From Larus michahellis (taxonomy: Eukaryota; Chordata; Aves; Charadriiformes; Laridae), in the NCBI RefSeq assembly GCF_964199755.1, contig NC_133900.1:17437201-17501200 (forward strand): 64,000 nt of DNA, written 5' to 3'. How positions within the stretch are numbered: position 1 is the first letter of the stretch; the number at the start of each line of letters is the position of its first letter. The translations under genes were made by a program, and so were the position numbers. The notes under the pieces were generated by a model. The model saw nothing but the letters and a program-made list of their open reading frames with translations. It ran no database searches and had not been told where the DNA came from. Shown piece after piece: positions 51,401 through 61,332 of this stretch.

Positions 51401-52141
51401 GAATCTAAGCGACATCTGCAAGAGGAGGGGGATGCTCACTCTCCTCTTTTCTCTCTTGCAGCGATGCGGCTGTGCACGGAGGAGTGCAGGGTTCTGGGGC
51501 ACTCCGACCAGTGCTGGATGCCGCCGTTGCCCTCTCCCTCTTCCGATTACCGAAGTAACATGTTCATCCCTGGGGAGGAGTTCCAGTCGCCCCAGCAGCA
51601 GCTGCAGCAGCAGCAGCAGCAGCAGCAGCAGGGCCTCGAGGAAGATCCACAGCCCGCTGACACCAGCGAGAAGAAGAAGAGCTTTTCGACGTTTGGTAAA
51701 GACTGCCAGAGCGAGGAGGAGTCAGGGGACGCCTGCACCTCCTCTCTCCTCTCCGAAATGAGCAGCGTCTTCCAGCGCCTCCTGCCTCTCTCGCTAGATG
51801 CCTACACGGAGTGCAACGAGATGGATCGCTCCAACTCGTTGGAGCGCAGGAAGGGACATTTGCCAGCCAAAACTGTAAATTATCCGCCGGGGGTGGCAGC
51901 CTGGGCAGCCAGCACGCATTTCCAAAATCCTGCCAACAACGGGCCCGCTCTGGGGACTCACTCGAGCGCGCAGCCTTCCTCCAAGTGGCTGCCAGCCATG
52001 GAGGAGATCCCAGAGAATTACGAAGAAGATGATTTTGACAACGTGCTCAACCACCTCAGTGATGGTAAACACGAACTCATGGATGCCAGTGAGCTGGTGG
52101 CAGAAATTAACAAGCTGCTGCAAGATGTCCGGCAGAACTAA
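42926..52141 (+). CDS. PCDH18: PCDH18, protocadherin 18 (four coding exons, spliced; 1145 aa)
   Basis: Joining 42926-45430, 46414-46502, 46632-46795 and 51462-52141 gives 3438 nt, or 1145 codons plus TAA, with GT-AG at every intron. The product is a single-pass type I membrane receptor: signal peptide about 1-34, six cadherin repeats about 35-690, one membrane span about 705-728, and a cytoplasmic tail of about 417 residues. The signature tail blocks starting [15 protein letters not shown] and [15 protein letters not shown], and the C-terminal block ending in [11 protein letters not shown], match vertebrate PCDH18 as I know it. Family knowledge: delta-2 protocadherins (PCDH8, 10, 17, 18, 19) mediate weak homophilic, calcium-dependent adhesion in the developing nervous system and mesoderm, and the PCDH18 tail binds the adaptor DAB1. 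The length is close to the human protein (about 1135 aa). The gene is complete, with no frameshift or internal stop. Confidence 0.97.
45431..46413 (+). other. PCDH18: PCDH18 intron 1 (983 bp)
   Basis: GTAAGG donor and TTCTTTAG acceptor. Translation read past the donor stays open for 27 more codons to a TGA at 45512-45514, so intron retention or an intronic polyadenylation site would give an 862-residue receptor lacking most of the conserved tail. An A/C-only tract lies at 46302-46334. No other gene is visible inside. Confidence 0.9.
46302..46334 (+). repeat. A/C-only tract in PCDH18 intron 1
   Basis: Thirty-three bases of only A and C, following AATTAAACTTTAAAGG. Confidence 0.9.
46414..46502 (+). 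CDS. PCDH18: PCDH18 coding exon 2 (89 nt, cytoplasmic tail)
   Basis: This exon encodes Q836 to Y864 plus two bases of R865 (begins [18 protein letters not shown]). It is preceded by a polypyrimidine tract and TTTAG, and followed by GTAAGG at 46503. The acceptor is a tandem TAG-CAG: use of the second AG would start the exon at 46417 and drop only Q836 without changing frame. Translation past the donor meets a stop at once (AGG TAA), which supports the exon end. The exon is short and too small to be recognised as an ORF by itself; it was found by family knowledge of the PCDH18 tail and by exact splice-phase fit (phase 0 in, phase 2 out). Confidence 0.95.
46503..46631 (+). other. PCDH18: PCDH18 intron 2 (129 bp)
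   Basis: Very short intron with GTAAGG donor and a CACAATTCTCTTTACAG-type acceptor. No internal features were recognised. Confidence 0.92.
46632..46795 (+). CDS. PCDH18: PCDH18 coding exon 3 (164 nt, conserved delta-2 tail motif)
   Basis: This exon completes R865 and encodes Y866 to A919 plus the first base of A920. The acceptor is TTTACAG at 46625-46631 and the donor is GCAG|GTAAGA at 46796. It carries an acidic/serine-rich stretch ([14 protein letters not shown]) and then [16 protein letters not shown], a segment shared by delta-protocadherin tails. Phase 2 in and phase 1 out fit exons 2 and 4 exactly. Reading through the donor would add unrelated intronic residues up to a stop at 46935, so splicing is clearly required. 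Confidence 0.95.
46796..51461 (+). other. PCDH18: PCDH18 intron 3 (4666 bp)
   Basis: GTAAGA donor, TTGCAG acceptor. It contains GC-richer patches (about 47700-48380 and 49900-50400) in which chance ORFs occur on both strands, a 14-bp palindrome around CACGTG at 49244-49257, and a minus-strand CR1 copy ending about 130 bp before exon 4. No additional exon was recognised; the flanking exons join in phase without one. Confidence 0.9.
50908..51334 (-). mobile_element. CR1 LINE, 3' fragment (avian type)
   Basis: Read on the + strand it runs from CAGAATCATAG near 50909 through GGTTGGAAGGGACCTTAAAG, the CACCTCCCACTAGACCAGG segment, GGGCATCCACAGCTTCTCTG and ACAACCCCAACTCTCTCAGC. This is the well-known CR1 3' region in reverse orientation. 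The CR1 3' terminal repeat of ATTCTRTG type is at the left, so the element points to the minus strand and is 5'-truncated like most avian copies. The right edge is approximate; faint similarity may continue to about 51372. Its reverse transcriptase is absent, so it cannot move itself. Low divergence from the consensus I know suggests a fairly recent insertion. Confidence 0.93.
51462..52141 (+). CDS. PCDH18: PCDH18 coding exon 4 (C-terminal tail with glutamine run)
   Basis: This exon completes A920 and encodes M921 to N1145, then TAA at 52139-52141. The acceptor CTCTCTTGCAG ends at 51461. Features in order: a conserved Cys-containing start ([20 protein letters not shown]), a proline/serine stretch, a polyglutamine segment at residues 964-976 (three Q, one L, nine Q), a [11 protein letters not shown] block, [16 protein letters not shown], a [11 protein letters not shown] block, and a conserved acidic C-terminus ending in [11 protein letters not shown]. 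The glutamine run is longer than in the mammalian protein as I recall it. The remaining blocks are strongly family-like, so the exon is intact and functional. Confidence 0.96.
51593..51631 (+). repeat. PCDH18: CAG trinucleotide repeat coding for polyglutamine in PCDH18
   Basis: CAG x3, one CTG, then nine uninterrupted CAG codons (51605-51631), in frame in exon 4. It gives [13 protein letters not shown] at residues 964-976 of the cytoplasmic tail. An uninterrupted run of this length is prone to length variation between individuals. Confidence 0.97.
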
Positions 52142-52410
52142 TTGTTTCAAAAGCCTATTTTTCCATGTTTATGGAAAACTGGAAGGGGGAAAAAAAAAAA
52201 AGGAACAAAAAAGAGACTGAGAAGAACTGGCATTGCCAACTAGTTGCATTTATCATAAATGTGTCTGTGTATGTTGAATATTAAAATACTGTATTTTCAT
52301 ATGTACACAATGCAAGTGTGATTATCTTTATCTGTATTTTAAAAATACATTTGTACCTTATATTTATGTGTAATTTAACAAATAAATTTTATTTTTGTAC
52401 ACCCACAGCA
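52142..52410 (+). other. PCDH18: PCDH18 3'UTR (minimal)
   Basis: AT-rich sequence after the stop codon with several TGTA-containing and ATTTA-like elements (candidate Pumilio or AU-rich sites), up to the first strong AATAAA. Longer 3'UTRs are possible because further hexamers follow at 52625, 52895 and 53801. Confidence 0.6.
52381..52386 (+). terminator. PCDH18: Polyadenylation signal AATAAA (first after PCDH18 stop)
   Basis: Canonical hexamer 240 bp past the stop codon, followed by the T/GT-rich TTTATTTTTGTAC. Cleavage would be expected about 15-25 nt later. Confidence 0.6.
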
Positions 52411-52624
52411 AGCATGTTTTCCTAAATGTATATAGATGGTACCACCCTTGTCAAACTTCCATCATTCTTGCCACACAGGTATGTTAAAAAACAAAACAGG
52501 AGGGATATTGCTTCCCCTTATTATTTCTCAAATGTTACAAATACGAATTCAAACCACTGAAAAGTTATGCAAGCATTAGTTTTAATAAATGATCCAACAC
52601 CTTGTTGCAATGTTTCATTCTTAT

Positions 52625-52630
52625 AATAAA
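52625..52630 (+). terminator. PCDH18: Alternative polyadenylation signal AATAAA
   Basis: Second canonical hexamer on the + strand, followed by GT-rich GAGTTGTC and later TCCTTTTTCTTTTG. A plausible distal site for PCDH18. Confidence 0.4.
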
Positions 52631-52894
52631 GAGTTGTCAACTCCCATGAAGCCTAAAATGTCCTTTTTCTTTTGATGCTTTTTGGTCTATAGAGTCATTT
52701 TCCCATTTAATTAATGGATTATTGCAAACTGGGGTCTTCCTCTCTTTTACAAGTAAGCGTTTTCCCAGGTGAACAAATCATGGAATTCAGTGATGGGACT
52801 TCCAATGTTATCTCGGCAAAAAACTGCAAATCTGTTCTGCTATGGTTACGCTGCAAAGCCAGTTGAGGTGCGCGGTGTAGACTTGAAAGTCAGC

Positions 52895-52900
52895 AATAAA
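52895..52900 (+). terminator. Further candidate polyadenylation signal AATAAA
   Basis: Canonical hexamer, with TTTTCTGACC following. A weak candidate for a longer PCDH18 3'UTR. Confidence 0.2.
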
Positions 52901-53800
52901 ATCAGCTTTTCTGACCTCCAGCTGAATTCTCAAATTATGTAAATAAAAAAAAAAATTGCGATTGACTGGTTTCTCCTTGTAAATGATACCAAAATACAAG
53001 GAATGTTGCACCTGGGAGGAAAGCAGCTGATTATAGCTATATTTGGCCTCTGTTGTAAGCGTGTCTGTCTGGTATTTGCAAAGCAGTGCGGAGGTACTTG
53101 GACTCCCTAGGAAAGAGCCATCCTGCAGGTACACTGGCTCTTGCCGAATCCCATCCTTCCGTAGCGGGGTTTCTCCCTGTACTGCAGCCAGCTCACTGAA
53201 AACTGAGTAACGTCACCAGTGCAGGGTGCTGTAACTTGTATTTCTCAGATAAAAGTCACTGGGGTCCCTTTTTTTCTTTTTTAAAAGTTACTTTTTTTTT
53301 TTTTTTCTTCCCCCAAAGCATTTTTGGTTAGCCTGTCACACAGAGGGAGATTTTTGTACTAGTAAACAAACTGATTTTACAGGTGAGAAACACGTGTGGG
53401 TTCAGGACTCCTGATGCTCATTTCAGGAGAGTGTTAAGTTACTCAGAGATGGCCAGAAAGACTGATATTTTGGGGTTTTATTCAGAGCTGCAGATGCATA
53501 TTTTTTATAGTGTGTATTTTTTGCCAGAAGTGTGAAAAACTGTTGAAATAATCCAAGTGAACCTGGGCAGAAAAACTGGTGTATACCTTTATTCTGGAGA
53601 ATTGCACTTGTAAAGTACCCTGAAGAATATTTTTGAATGCTAGACATAGAAAAATCCTGTTTAATGTTACATAAAAAAGCCAAAATGTCTGCATAAGTTT
53701 TATTTGGTCTATGTGTAAGGGAACTTTAATCTCATAGTTGGTTTCACAGTGCTGTAGCAGTGGCATTTGTAGATACGTAGACGTTAGTTGACACCTGAAT

Positions 53801-53806
53801 AATAAA
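53801..53806 (+). terminator. Distal candidate polyadenylation signal AATAAA
   Basis: Canonical hexamer about 1.66 kb after the stop codon, followed by TTCTCAACTTGTTT. It would give a 3'UTR near 1.7 kb. Confidence 0.2.
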
Positions 53807-54180
53807 AAGATTCTCAACTTGTTTACACTTCAGGAGCTCATGAGTAGAGCCACGCTGGTTAGAAATAGCAGGACCTCAGATTTCTAACCAAGTATCCGTA
53901 CTGGCAGAAATGATAATGCAGGTGAAACAATAATCTAAACGTCATTTTGTCAATATGACTTACACATTTAAGGGAGTTCCCTTATCAGCGCAAGAAGATC
54001 CTCTAACAGTCGAGGCTCTGTTTCTGTTTTGGAGAGTTGTTCCAGCACCTTTGAAATGCCGAGACCTCAGCCTCATTGAACTAACTTCTCTTACTGAAAG
54101 AAGAAGTTGTTACATCTCATTTGTCAAATATTTGAAAACCTCTTCTCTCTTTTTCCCATTCCTTCACACTAACACGTCTT

Positions 54181-54600
54181 AACGGCCCCAGTCAGCCTCA
54201 CCTGGGTCCCACCCTCCTCCCACTCACCCCAATGGCTCAGGAGCTCATTTAAGCTCAGCCTGGGCCATTCAGCTGTTGTATGAGTCCCTACCCTTGGGTG
54301 GCTAGATGGATGTGGGACTTACTTTATAACAGTGTCTCCAACCCCATTTCCAACCGCCGCTGACTGGAGTCCTCCGATAGACCCTCATCCTGGCTTGTCA
54401 CCTTGCCGTGTTGGGTAGTGTTGATGGGTCCCACTACCAGCAACTGGCTCAACCTGCTGCGTTCAGGTACTGTAGGATGGCACTTCTTCAAGTGAGGGTG
54501 CTGCCTCTGCTGGGATTGCCCTCAGGTCCTGGCCTGTCCCCTGCCCCCCTCCCCGGAGCTGCCCTGCTCTTGTTGATGTTGAAAGAGCACAACACGGTGG
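54181..54600. other. GC-rich block, possibly repeat-derived
   Basis: About 420 bp, GC-richer than its surroundings, with sharp edges and phrases such as GTTGATGGGTCCCACTACC and CAACTGGCTCAACCTGCTGC. It feels like a decayed transposable element, but I cannot assign a family. No coding potential was recognised. Confidence 0.25.
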
Positions 54601-54633
54601 TTTGACGGTAGCTGTTAAGCTTGGAAATTATTT

Positions 54634-54661
54634 TGGTTTTTCCATTGACATGGAAAAACCA
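54634..54661. repeat. Perfect inverted repeat, 12-bp arms, 4-nt loop
   Basis: TGGTTTTTCCAT, loop TGAC, ATGGAAAAACCA. Lies just right of the GC-rich block 54181-54600. Confidence 0.95.
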
Positions 54662-57419
54662 CTGTTGCCTGTTACAAAATCAGCAGCTGAAAGTGAAACT
54701 CCTGTTCATGTGGTGCAGGTTCATCCTTTATAAAGAAATGCAGGTAGATATTGCTTCCCCTTTCTAGAAGAGGAAATATTAGACCTTCAGGCTCGGACTG
54801 GTTTGCGCTGTCTGCGGATTTGCGGGGCAGCCTGATAAGCTCCATTTTCACAGTCACATCATCCACTAGGGATTACCGACCTGTTTCAAATATAAAATCC
54901 TGAAATCAGTTTGTGCCCATTGGCCCACGTCTGCATGGATAGTCTCAATGATTTAAAGAGCCATTGTTTGCGGAGGAGGCTTTCTAGCAAAAACAGATTG
55001 CAATGAATTTCTCTGGTAGCGCCAGGCATCCAAATATCGTAAAATACGTGAGGTTTTCCTAGATGGGATCTCTGTACCAACACACAGTAATAGTATTTGG
55101 TATGTGCGTTGCTGCAAGAATCTTATCTGGTAAAGAGACCTGTTATAAGACCAGTCTCCAGGTGCAAAAATGTTTACTTAGATTCTATCTCAAACGTATC
55201 AGAGTCTGAGCTGCATTTATTATTGATAGGAAGCTTGCTAAAATATCTGTAGATTGTGGTAGACGAGGGAAAATTCTGTCTTAATCCTACTCTGCTTAGA
55301 GGCCATCTTTTTCTCAGACTTCCCTTATAAAAGAGAGAAATTATCTATGTGTCTGTGTACAGGTATAAAAAACCCCTTAGCACCGAATCTGTTCTATACG
55401 AAGAATAGGGAAACAGGGAAAACTGTTGTTACATAGATTTTTTTTTAAAAAAAGAATAAAATTTAAAATTCTGGATTTGCAACATTTGGACAACTAATAG
55501 AGGGTTAGGGGTGGGTGGTATGTTTTAAACACCAAACATGAGTGTAATTTTCCTGTCTAGAAGACTACTTGGCTAGCACTTCTACAAATGCTTGGCACAG
55601 TTTTATCCTTGAAGCCAAAAAGATAGAAAAGGTCATGAAAGTCAGCAAATATTAATCATAGATGAAATTAGTAAGGCTTTTGAAGAAATGCAAAGCTTAA
55701 TTAATGGATGCTCAACCACTATTTTTCTCCAGACTCCACGTATGTTTTCTTTGTTAGTCACTTCTGAAATGGATAAACTCAAAAGCGTACTGCAATAACG
55801 ATCCAGAGATCGTGGGTTGTTTGACCACTCATTTAATTTGTGTTTAAAGTATTTCTGTAACCACTGCATCGCACTTTAGTATTCCTTGTCCATTAGGATA
55901 AACACATTGAGAGGATGTGGAGGATGTGGCTGTCAATAATGTCTTTGTTGCATTCTACACCCTGCTCGTGTTTATAGTTACTCGGTTTAAAAACAGCAAT
56001 AGAAAGCAAACAAAAGCTACCACAAAATATTTAACCTTTACAGTTTCCTATCTTTTTTTAATGAAAAATTGAAATTCATAGAAAATGTCAGGAAATTTAA
56101 TTTCCTCCTCTTCTCTGCAGCCTGCGGAGAATGTCTGATGTTTCCAAAGATTAGAAGACTTGAAAAAAACCCTCAATTTTCAGCTGCATACATGAAACAA
56201 ACTCTCCATACTGCAGCACCTAGACTAGGATAAGAAGCCAAAGTTTGCCTGCGAGCTTAAAAATAAAGAAAAGTCTGGATTTATGAGGAAGATCTTGTGT
56301 TTAAACCTTGTTAGGAAGGCGGATACATGGAGGTTAGTTCAAGTTGCTTTAAACAAGTGCAAAAAGAGCTCTCTCTTGTTTAGTTAGATGCAGACTGTTA
56401 CAGAATGGGGTGAAATTGTGCCTGGAAGTGTATCCGGACTCTAACAGCACATACAGCTTGTCGCGCAACATATTCTGTAACACAGTTTATAGAAATAAAA
56501 AAAAAAAAGGAAGTGATAATATTGTAACTTCAATCTATAAAAAATATCAATAATTAGCAACCCTATTGCACTTTACATCTTGGAGCTGTAGAATCATAAA
56601 TGAGCACTTAAAACAAAACAAAACCCAATAAATATTCTGGGATCATTTAACCCACTACTGAAAAAAGAGCCTCTCCAAAGAGACGCACAGGAACAGTTTA
56701 AACTGTACTGTAAAAACTATTTACAACAGAATCGGTGAATAATTCCTTGTTTAATTAAAACCCAAGGGAGACTCTGGCAGAAATGGGTAATAACCTAAGC
56801 TGAAATTTGACCAGTGCACACATACTTCCACCTCTTGCCCAAATAGCACCGTGGGAAATACAGTGAGAAATGACTGTACAAACGGTTTTACAGCTTACAC
56901 GAAGCGTTTAAAGCATCACCGTGCGTCCAGTTTCATCTCACGACTTCGGTGTAGTACTGATTCAAGAGAAGAAAGCGCTCCATACTGAATCAAGAGCACC
57001 CCTTGTAGATAACCTAGATATTCCTTGAAGGACTTTTATCCTTGTAATGACCGCACACAGTTAGTGCCAGGTAAGCTTCAGAAGTTCACGAAGTCACAGA
57101 GAAAAGCTGCATGACCGGAGTGAGACTAGTGAAGAAAAAGATTTTTAAGCATGTTAAGTTTTAGAGCTACAAAATCTCTTAAATAAACCATTAGTTCACC
57201 TAACATAATTTTTACTGTCTAAATCTTAGATGTAGAATCTCGAAACATAGATGGCTACTTGTTGGTTGAGTTTATGTCTGTGACTTATAGCATTGCCAAT
57301 GACTCTTGACAGACGGGTGATTGACTGCATATGTTCCCATGGAAATGCTACGTTAAATTCTCTGGATGTGGAAAATACTTGTGCCTGGTCACATCAAAGT
57401 CTGTCAATGCCTAAATAAT

Positions 57420-57435
57420 GGGGGGGGGGGGGGGG
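57420..57435 (+). repeat. Homopolymer G16
   Basis: Sixteen consecutive G. Sequencing length error is likely at such a run. Confidence 0.9.
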
Positions 57436-57869
57436 CAAGCAATCTGTTGCCTAACTCATTTGAGGGCCTCAGTGGTGCGGAGGTTTGTCTGTCTGAACGT
57501 GCACGCAAGATCAGACCCCAGAGAAAACACAGGAAGAGGAAAAAGAGCTGCACGCTGGGACAGGCACTGGGAAGCAATTGTCTGCCCTCCCAGGCCGTCA
57601 CCCCTCAATGCTCATTTGTTTCTTTTCTCTCTGGGGCAGAAACTATGTGTGTTAAACGTTAAACAAAGACAGCGGCTTCAGTGGTAAAAATGGAACTTGT
57701 ATGGTAGGCTAGTGGTTTGGAGAAGTTGAAGCTTCCTGGGAAGAGAAAGAGATTTGAAGCTGGGGTTTCTCGTAGCTCCGGTGATGATAAAGGCACCCAC
57801 CCTACTTTCATATACTTGTATTTTGTGAGGAAGAATTGTCATAAGCTCTTGCCCCGAAAATTGAATTGA

Positions 57870-57901
57870 TTGTGGTGGGTTGTTTGTTTGTTTTGTTGTT
57901 T
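57870..57901 (-). repeat. T/G-only tract (A/C on the minus strand)
   Basis: Thirty-two bases of only T and G, followed at once by an A12 run; the minus-strand counterpart of the A/C tracts elsewhere. Confidence 0.85.
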
Positions 57902-60900
57902 AAAAAAAAAAAAACTTTTAGCTTTAGCCTTTCGTTAAAACTTTTGCCTTCAACCCAAGTGCAGTATGCTGCCCTCCCATCTTCTCCCTGGGCATTCCTG
58001 CCTGTGCTCTTTGCTGCCGCTGTTGCTCCGACAAGGCTAGTGTGGAACGGCTCCAGGAGGCGGTCTGGCTGAAAACTAATGGCTTGCTCGTGCTGACGTG
58101 TGCTGCTGCAGGGGGGGGGTCCCCAGTATAGCGTAGCCTGGGCTTTGGTTGGCATCGGTTGCTGCAGACCTGCACTCTTGGTCATGGTGAACACGCAACT
58201 GTTGTAGTTTGAGAATTGCTGAGAAAGCAGCTGTGAGGGCATGGAGCACAGGGATCTGCAGGATCTGTTTGGGTGATGGAGTCTGAACTCGGCGCCTTAG
58301 GGCTGCTCTGCCAGTGACAGATGCCCAAATGGTTCAGACATGGCCGTGGAGGGTGGTTTCTCCCTGTAGGCTGGAGGCTTAATCCATGCCACCATCGCCT
58401 GCTTTTCTTGCTGGCTGGTTCAGGTGTGGCGTTCCCTGCCAAATGCAGTGTTCTTCCTGTGTATTGCACAGAAAGCGTGTGAGTGCTGTAGATCCCGCTA
58501 TGTTAAAAGGTACATATGTTCTTTTGTGCGTTTGGCCTTAAATTGCTGTGAAAAATAGTGTGAGAGGTAAACTTCCCTCCTATTTGTTTAATTAAAATAA
58601 TTCCTTCATTGTTTTGTGCCTTCTCTTATTAGTTAGGATAGTAATACCTTTCATCTCATTGAAACACTGAATGGCTTTTTTGGGGAAAAAATAAACCTAG
58701 CAGCGGGGAGTGAAGGGACTGGGGAAGCCAATGCTGTCCCATGTGGTTTAGGAGAGCTCTCTGCACATAAAGTCCACAGAGTTTTTACACAAAATATGGA
58801 CAGTGATAATTTTGATTTTTTTTAATTTATTTTAGGTGCTAAATTATTCTGTGCAAAATGGTATTTTTGAGTTGCAATATTTCCCCGCTTGGCAAGATTC
58901 ATTTCCAGCTGGTAGGGCAGTGTCCTAGGGTCACCATGGCAATGTTAAGTAGAAACCATGAATTATTCCTTAAAAGGAAGTGTTCTTTCTGCTGTGTGTG
59001 GAAAAATGAAACAGTCTCTCACATATGGTACTGTGGCTATAATAACTTGGCATAACTTAGCGTCTTTATCCTTTAAAAAGATAAGACTTCAGCAATGATT
59101 ATATTTAGATCTCGGAAGGAGAATTCAGACCATCCAATTACTATTACGTATAGAAAAAATAGCTAAGACAAGGAAAATAAGCAAAGTCTAGATGAGAGAG
59201 ATTTTTGTTTGTGTCTCTTTTGCACAGGCTCCAGCTGGTCTTGAAATAAAATGGTTGCTCTCTGTTCACATAAACAGATTTGCTACATGTTTAAAAGTGC
59301 ATTGCTATAAAACGTGTGTGAAATGGAAAAGGAGGCACATGTGAGCCTGATAATCAATTTTACATGTATGGCTGGATCGTGGGCAGACTCTTTCTATTTA
59401 ATCCAGGATGGGTAGTAAGGCGGCTGATTGCCAATACCCCAGAAAAAGCTAATTCTAAGAATCGTGTGGTCTAATGAGCTGAAGGTACTGCCTGCGTGTG
59501 AGAGTGTGTGGAAAAAATCCGTTTCCAAATTAATATAGTACTGTGCAAGAAGAAAAGGAAAGGAAATGGTTAAAAAAATTTCCATTTTTCTTGTTAATCA
59601 GGCCTGTGCTGCTTCAAGTAATGCCTATTATCCACAACATTTGCAAACTGACAGGTAACCTGGTTGGCTTTTATATAAATGATGACAAACAACCAGCTTA
59701 GTGCACCTCTGACAAAGAATGATGGACGTTTTTTATTCAAATAAAATGAAAACATAAGCCTGGTAAATTGGCAGGCTGGAGACCACCTGGGCTTGTTTTG
59801 ACCCATCTGGCTTTCTTAAATTCTTACGATAATTAGGCCACCTAAATAAAAAGAACGTGTTGGTTTGTATCCAGACTAGAAAAATGTTTGTGGTGAAGTG
59901 ATAAATTTATCATCTTTTCAACATCGCAGTGGGTGATACTAAAACCCCTGTACATTCTCAGGTTTGGGGTTTTATTTGCTGTTGTGGAAGCTTGTGTCTG
60001 ACCTTGAGTCTATGGAGAGTTCTAGAATTTAACTTTTAAAATCTTATAGGAAGATAATATAATTTGGGCATGAGCGCTTCAGCGGTGCAATAGGTGAATG
60101 GCATTTGAGCTGCTTTAAGGAACCAAGTTACGCTATCGCAACCATGCCGTACGATCTTAAAAAATCTATGGAACAAAACCACAAGTGTAGAGGTGTGTGC
60201 TGAAGGGCGACCAAAATTCAGGCGTCTCCAGTGGCTCTTGTCTCACTTAGAGCAGCAAAGTGTATGCTGCACGTGTTTGAGTGCATAACTTCGTATGGGA
60301 AATAGCAAAGGGATTCATCACAGAAAACGTTTGTAAACAACTGAAAACTCGCTGGCTTTCTGACAGCGTGGGTGGACAGCAATAGCACATGCTGATGCTC
60401 TGTATTACTCAACACAGATTTCTTCAACATCATTTACAAAAGTCTACAAGAAAACACTCAGAGAGAACATGCAGTGGTTCGAGTTAACTGTGCGGAGTGA
60501 CAGTGAAGATTTGTTAGCGTAGGTAGTTCCGCATTTTTGCATGTGTTAGAGTAAATTACCTCATTCCTTCGTACCACAGGGAAACTGCTTTATGGAAAAG
60601 GTATGCACACGTCATTAACTGCAGTCCAAGTACAAGATTTAGGCAAAAGAAAGCACATATTTCAAATGTGTCAGAAAGGAGCCAACCTGATTATTCGGCA
60701 ATTAAATGAGAATGAAACTTCAGAAGTTAAAATACGAAGTTTAGCCACTTGTATCCATGTAGACTTTACTCACAGCCAGTTCAAGAGGGGGAAAAGAAAA
60801 AAAAAAAAGAAAAAGATCACGTTCATATGAGTGTGCCTGCTATGGGGTGCTTGCCTTAGTTTCCGAGAAGTTATTCCAATGTAAAATGAGAATCTCTATG

Positions 60901-61332
60901 CGGAACGCACTACTGTTTTGCAAGTAAGTTTATTAACTTTTTTTGGATTGAAATATAAACAGATACTGAAAGAGAAAACATATTCATAAGTACCAGAGAT
61001 ACTACTCTTTCTGGGCAGGGCACAACCCAGTGCGAGCACATCAGCTTTACTATGACAAACAATTTATGTAGGTTTTTGAGTGTTTGTAGTTTTTTTCATC
61101 TGCTTACAACCCACCTTTGGCATCATTGCCATGACTAAAAGAACTTCTGAAAGACTGTCGCGTTAAGAGTAAGTTTTTAACGGTAATGTTTCATTGAAAA
61201 TGAAACTGCCGTAGAATGGCAAACCACGTATCATCGGTGTCAACTTTAATTAGCATGTGAAAGAATAAGAATAGATACCGTTTCCCTGAAACTCCAGGGA
61301 AGCCTCCCAAAAGGCACTATTACATTAACAAC

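Noticed and set aside
51327-51761. 144-codon + ORF overlapping PCDH18 exon 4 in another frame
   Set aside because: Shadow of the real exon; Ser-rich stretch is the CAG repeat read in another frame.
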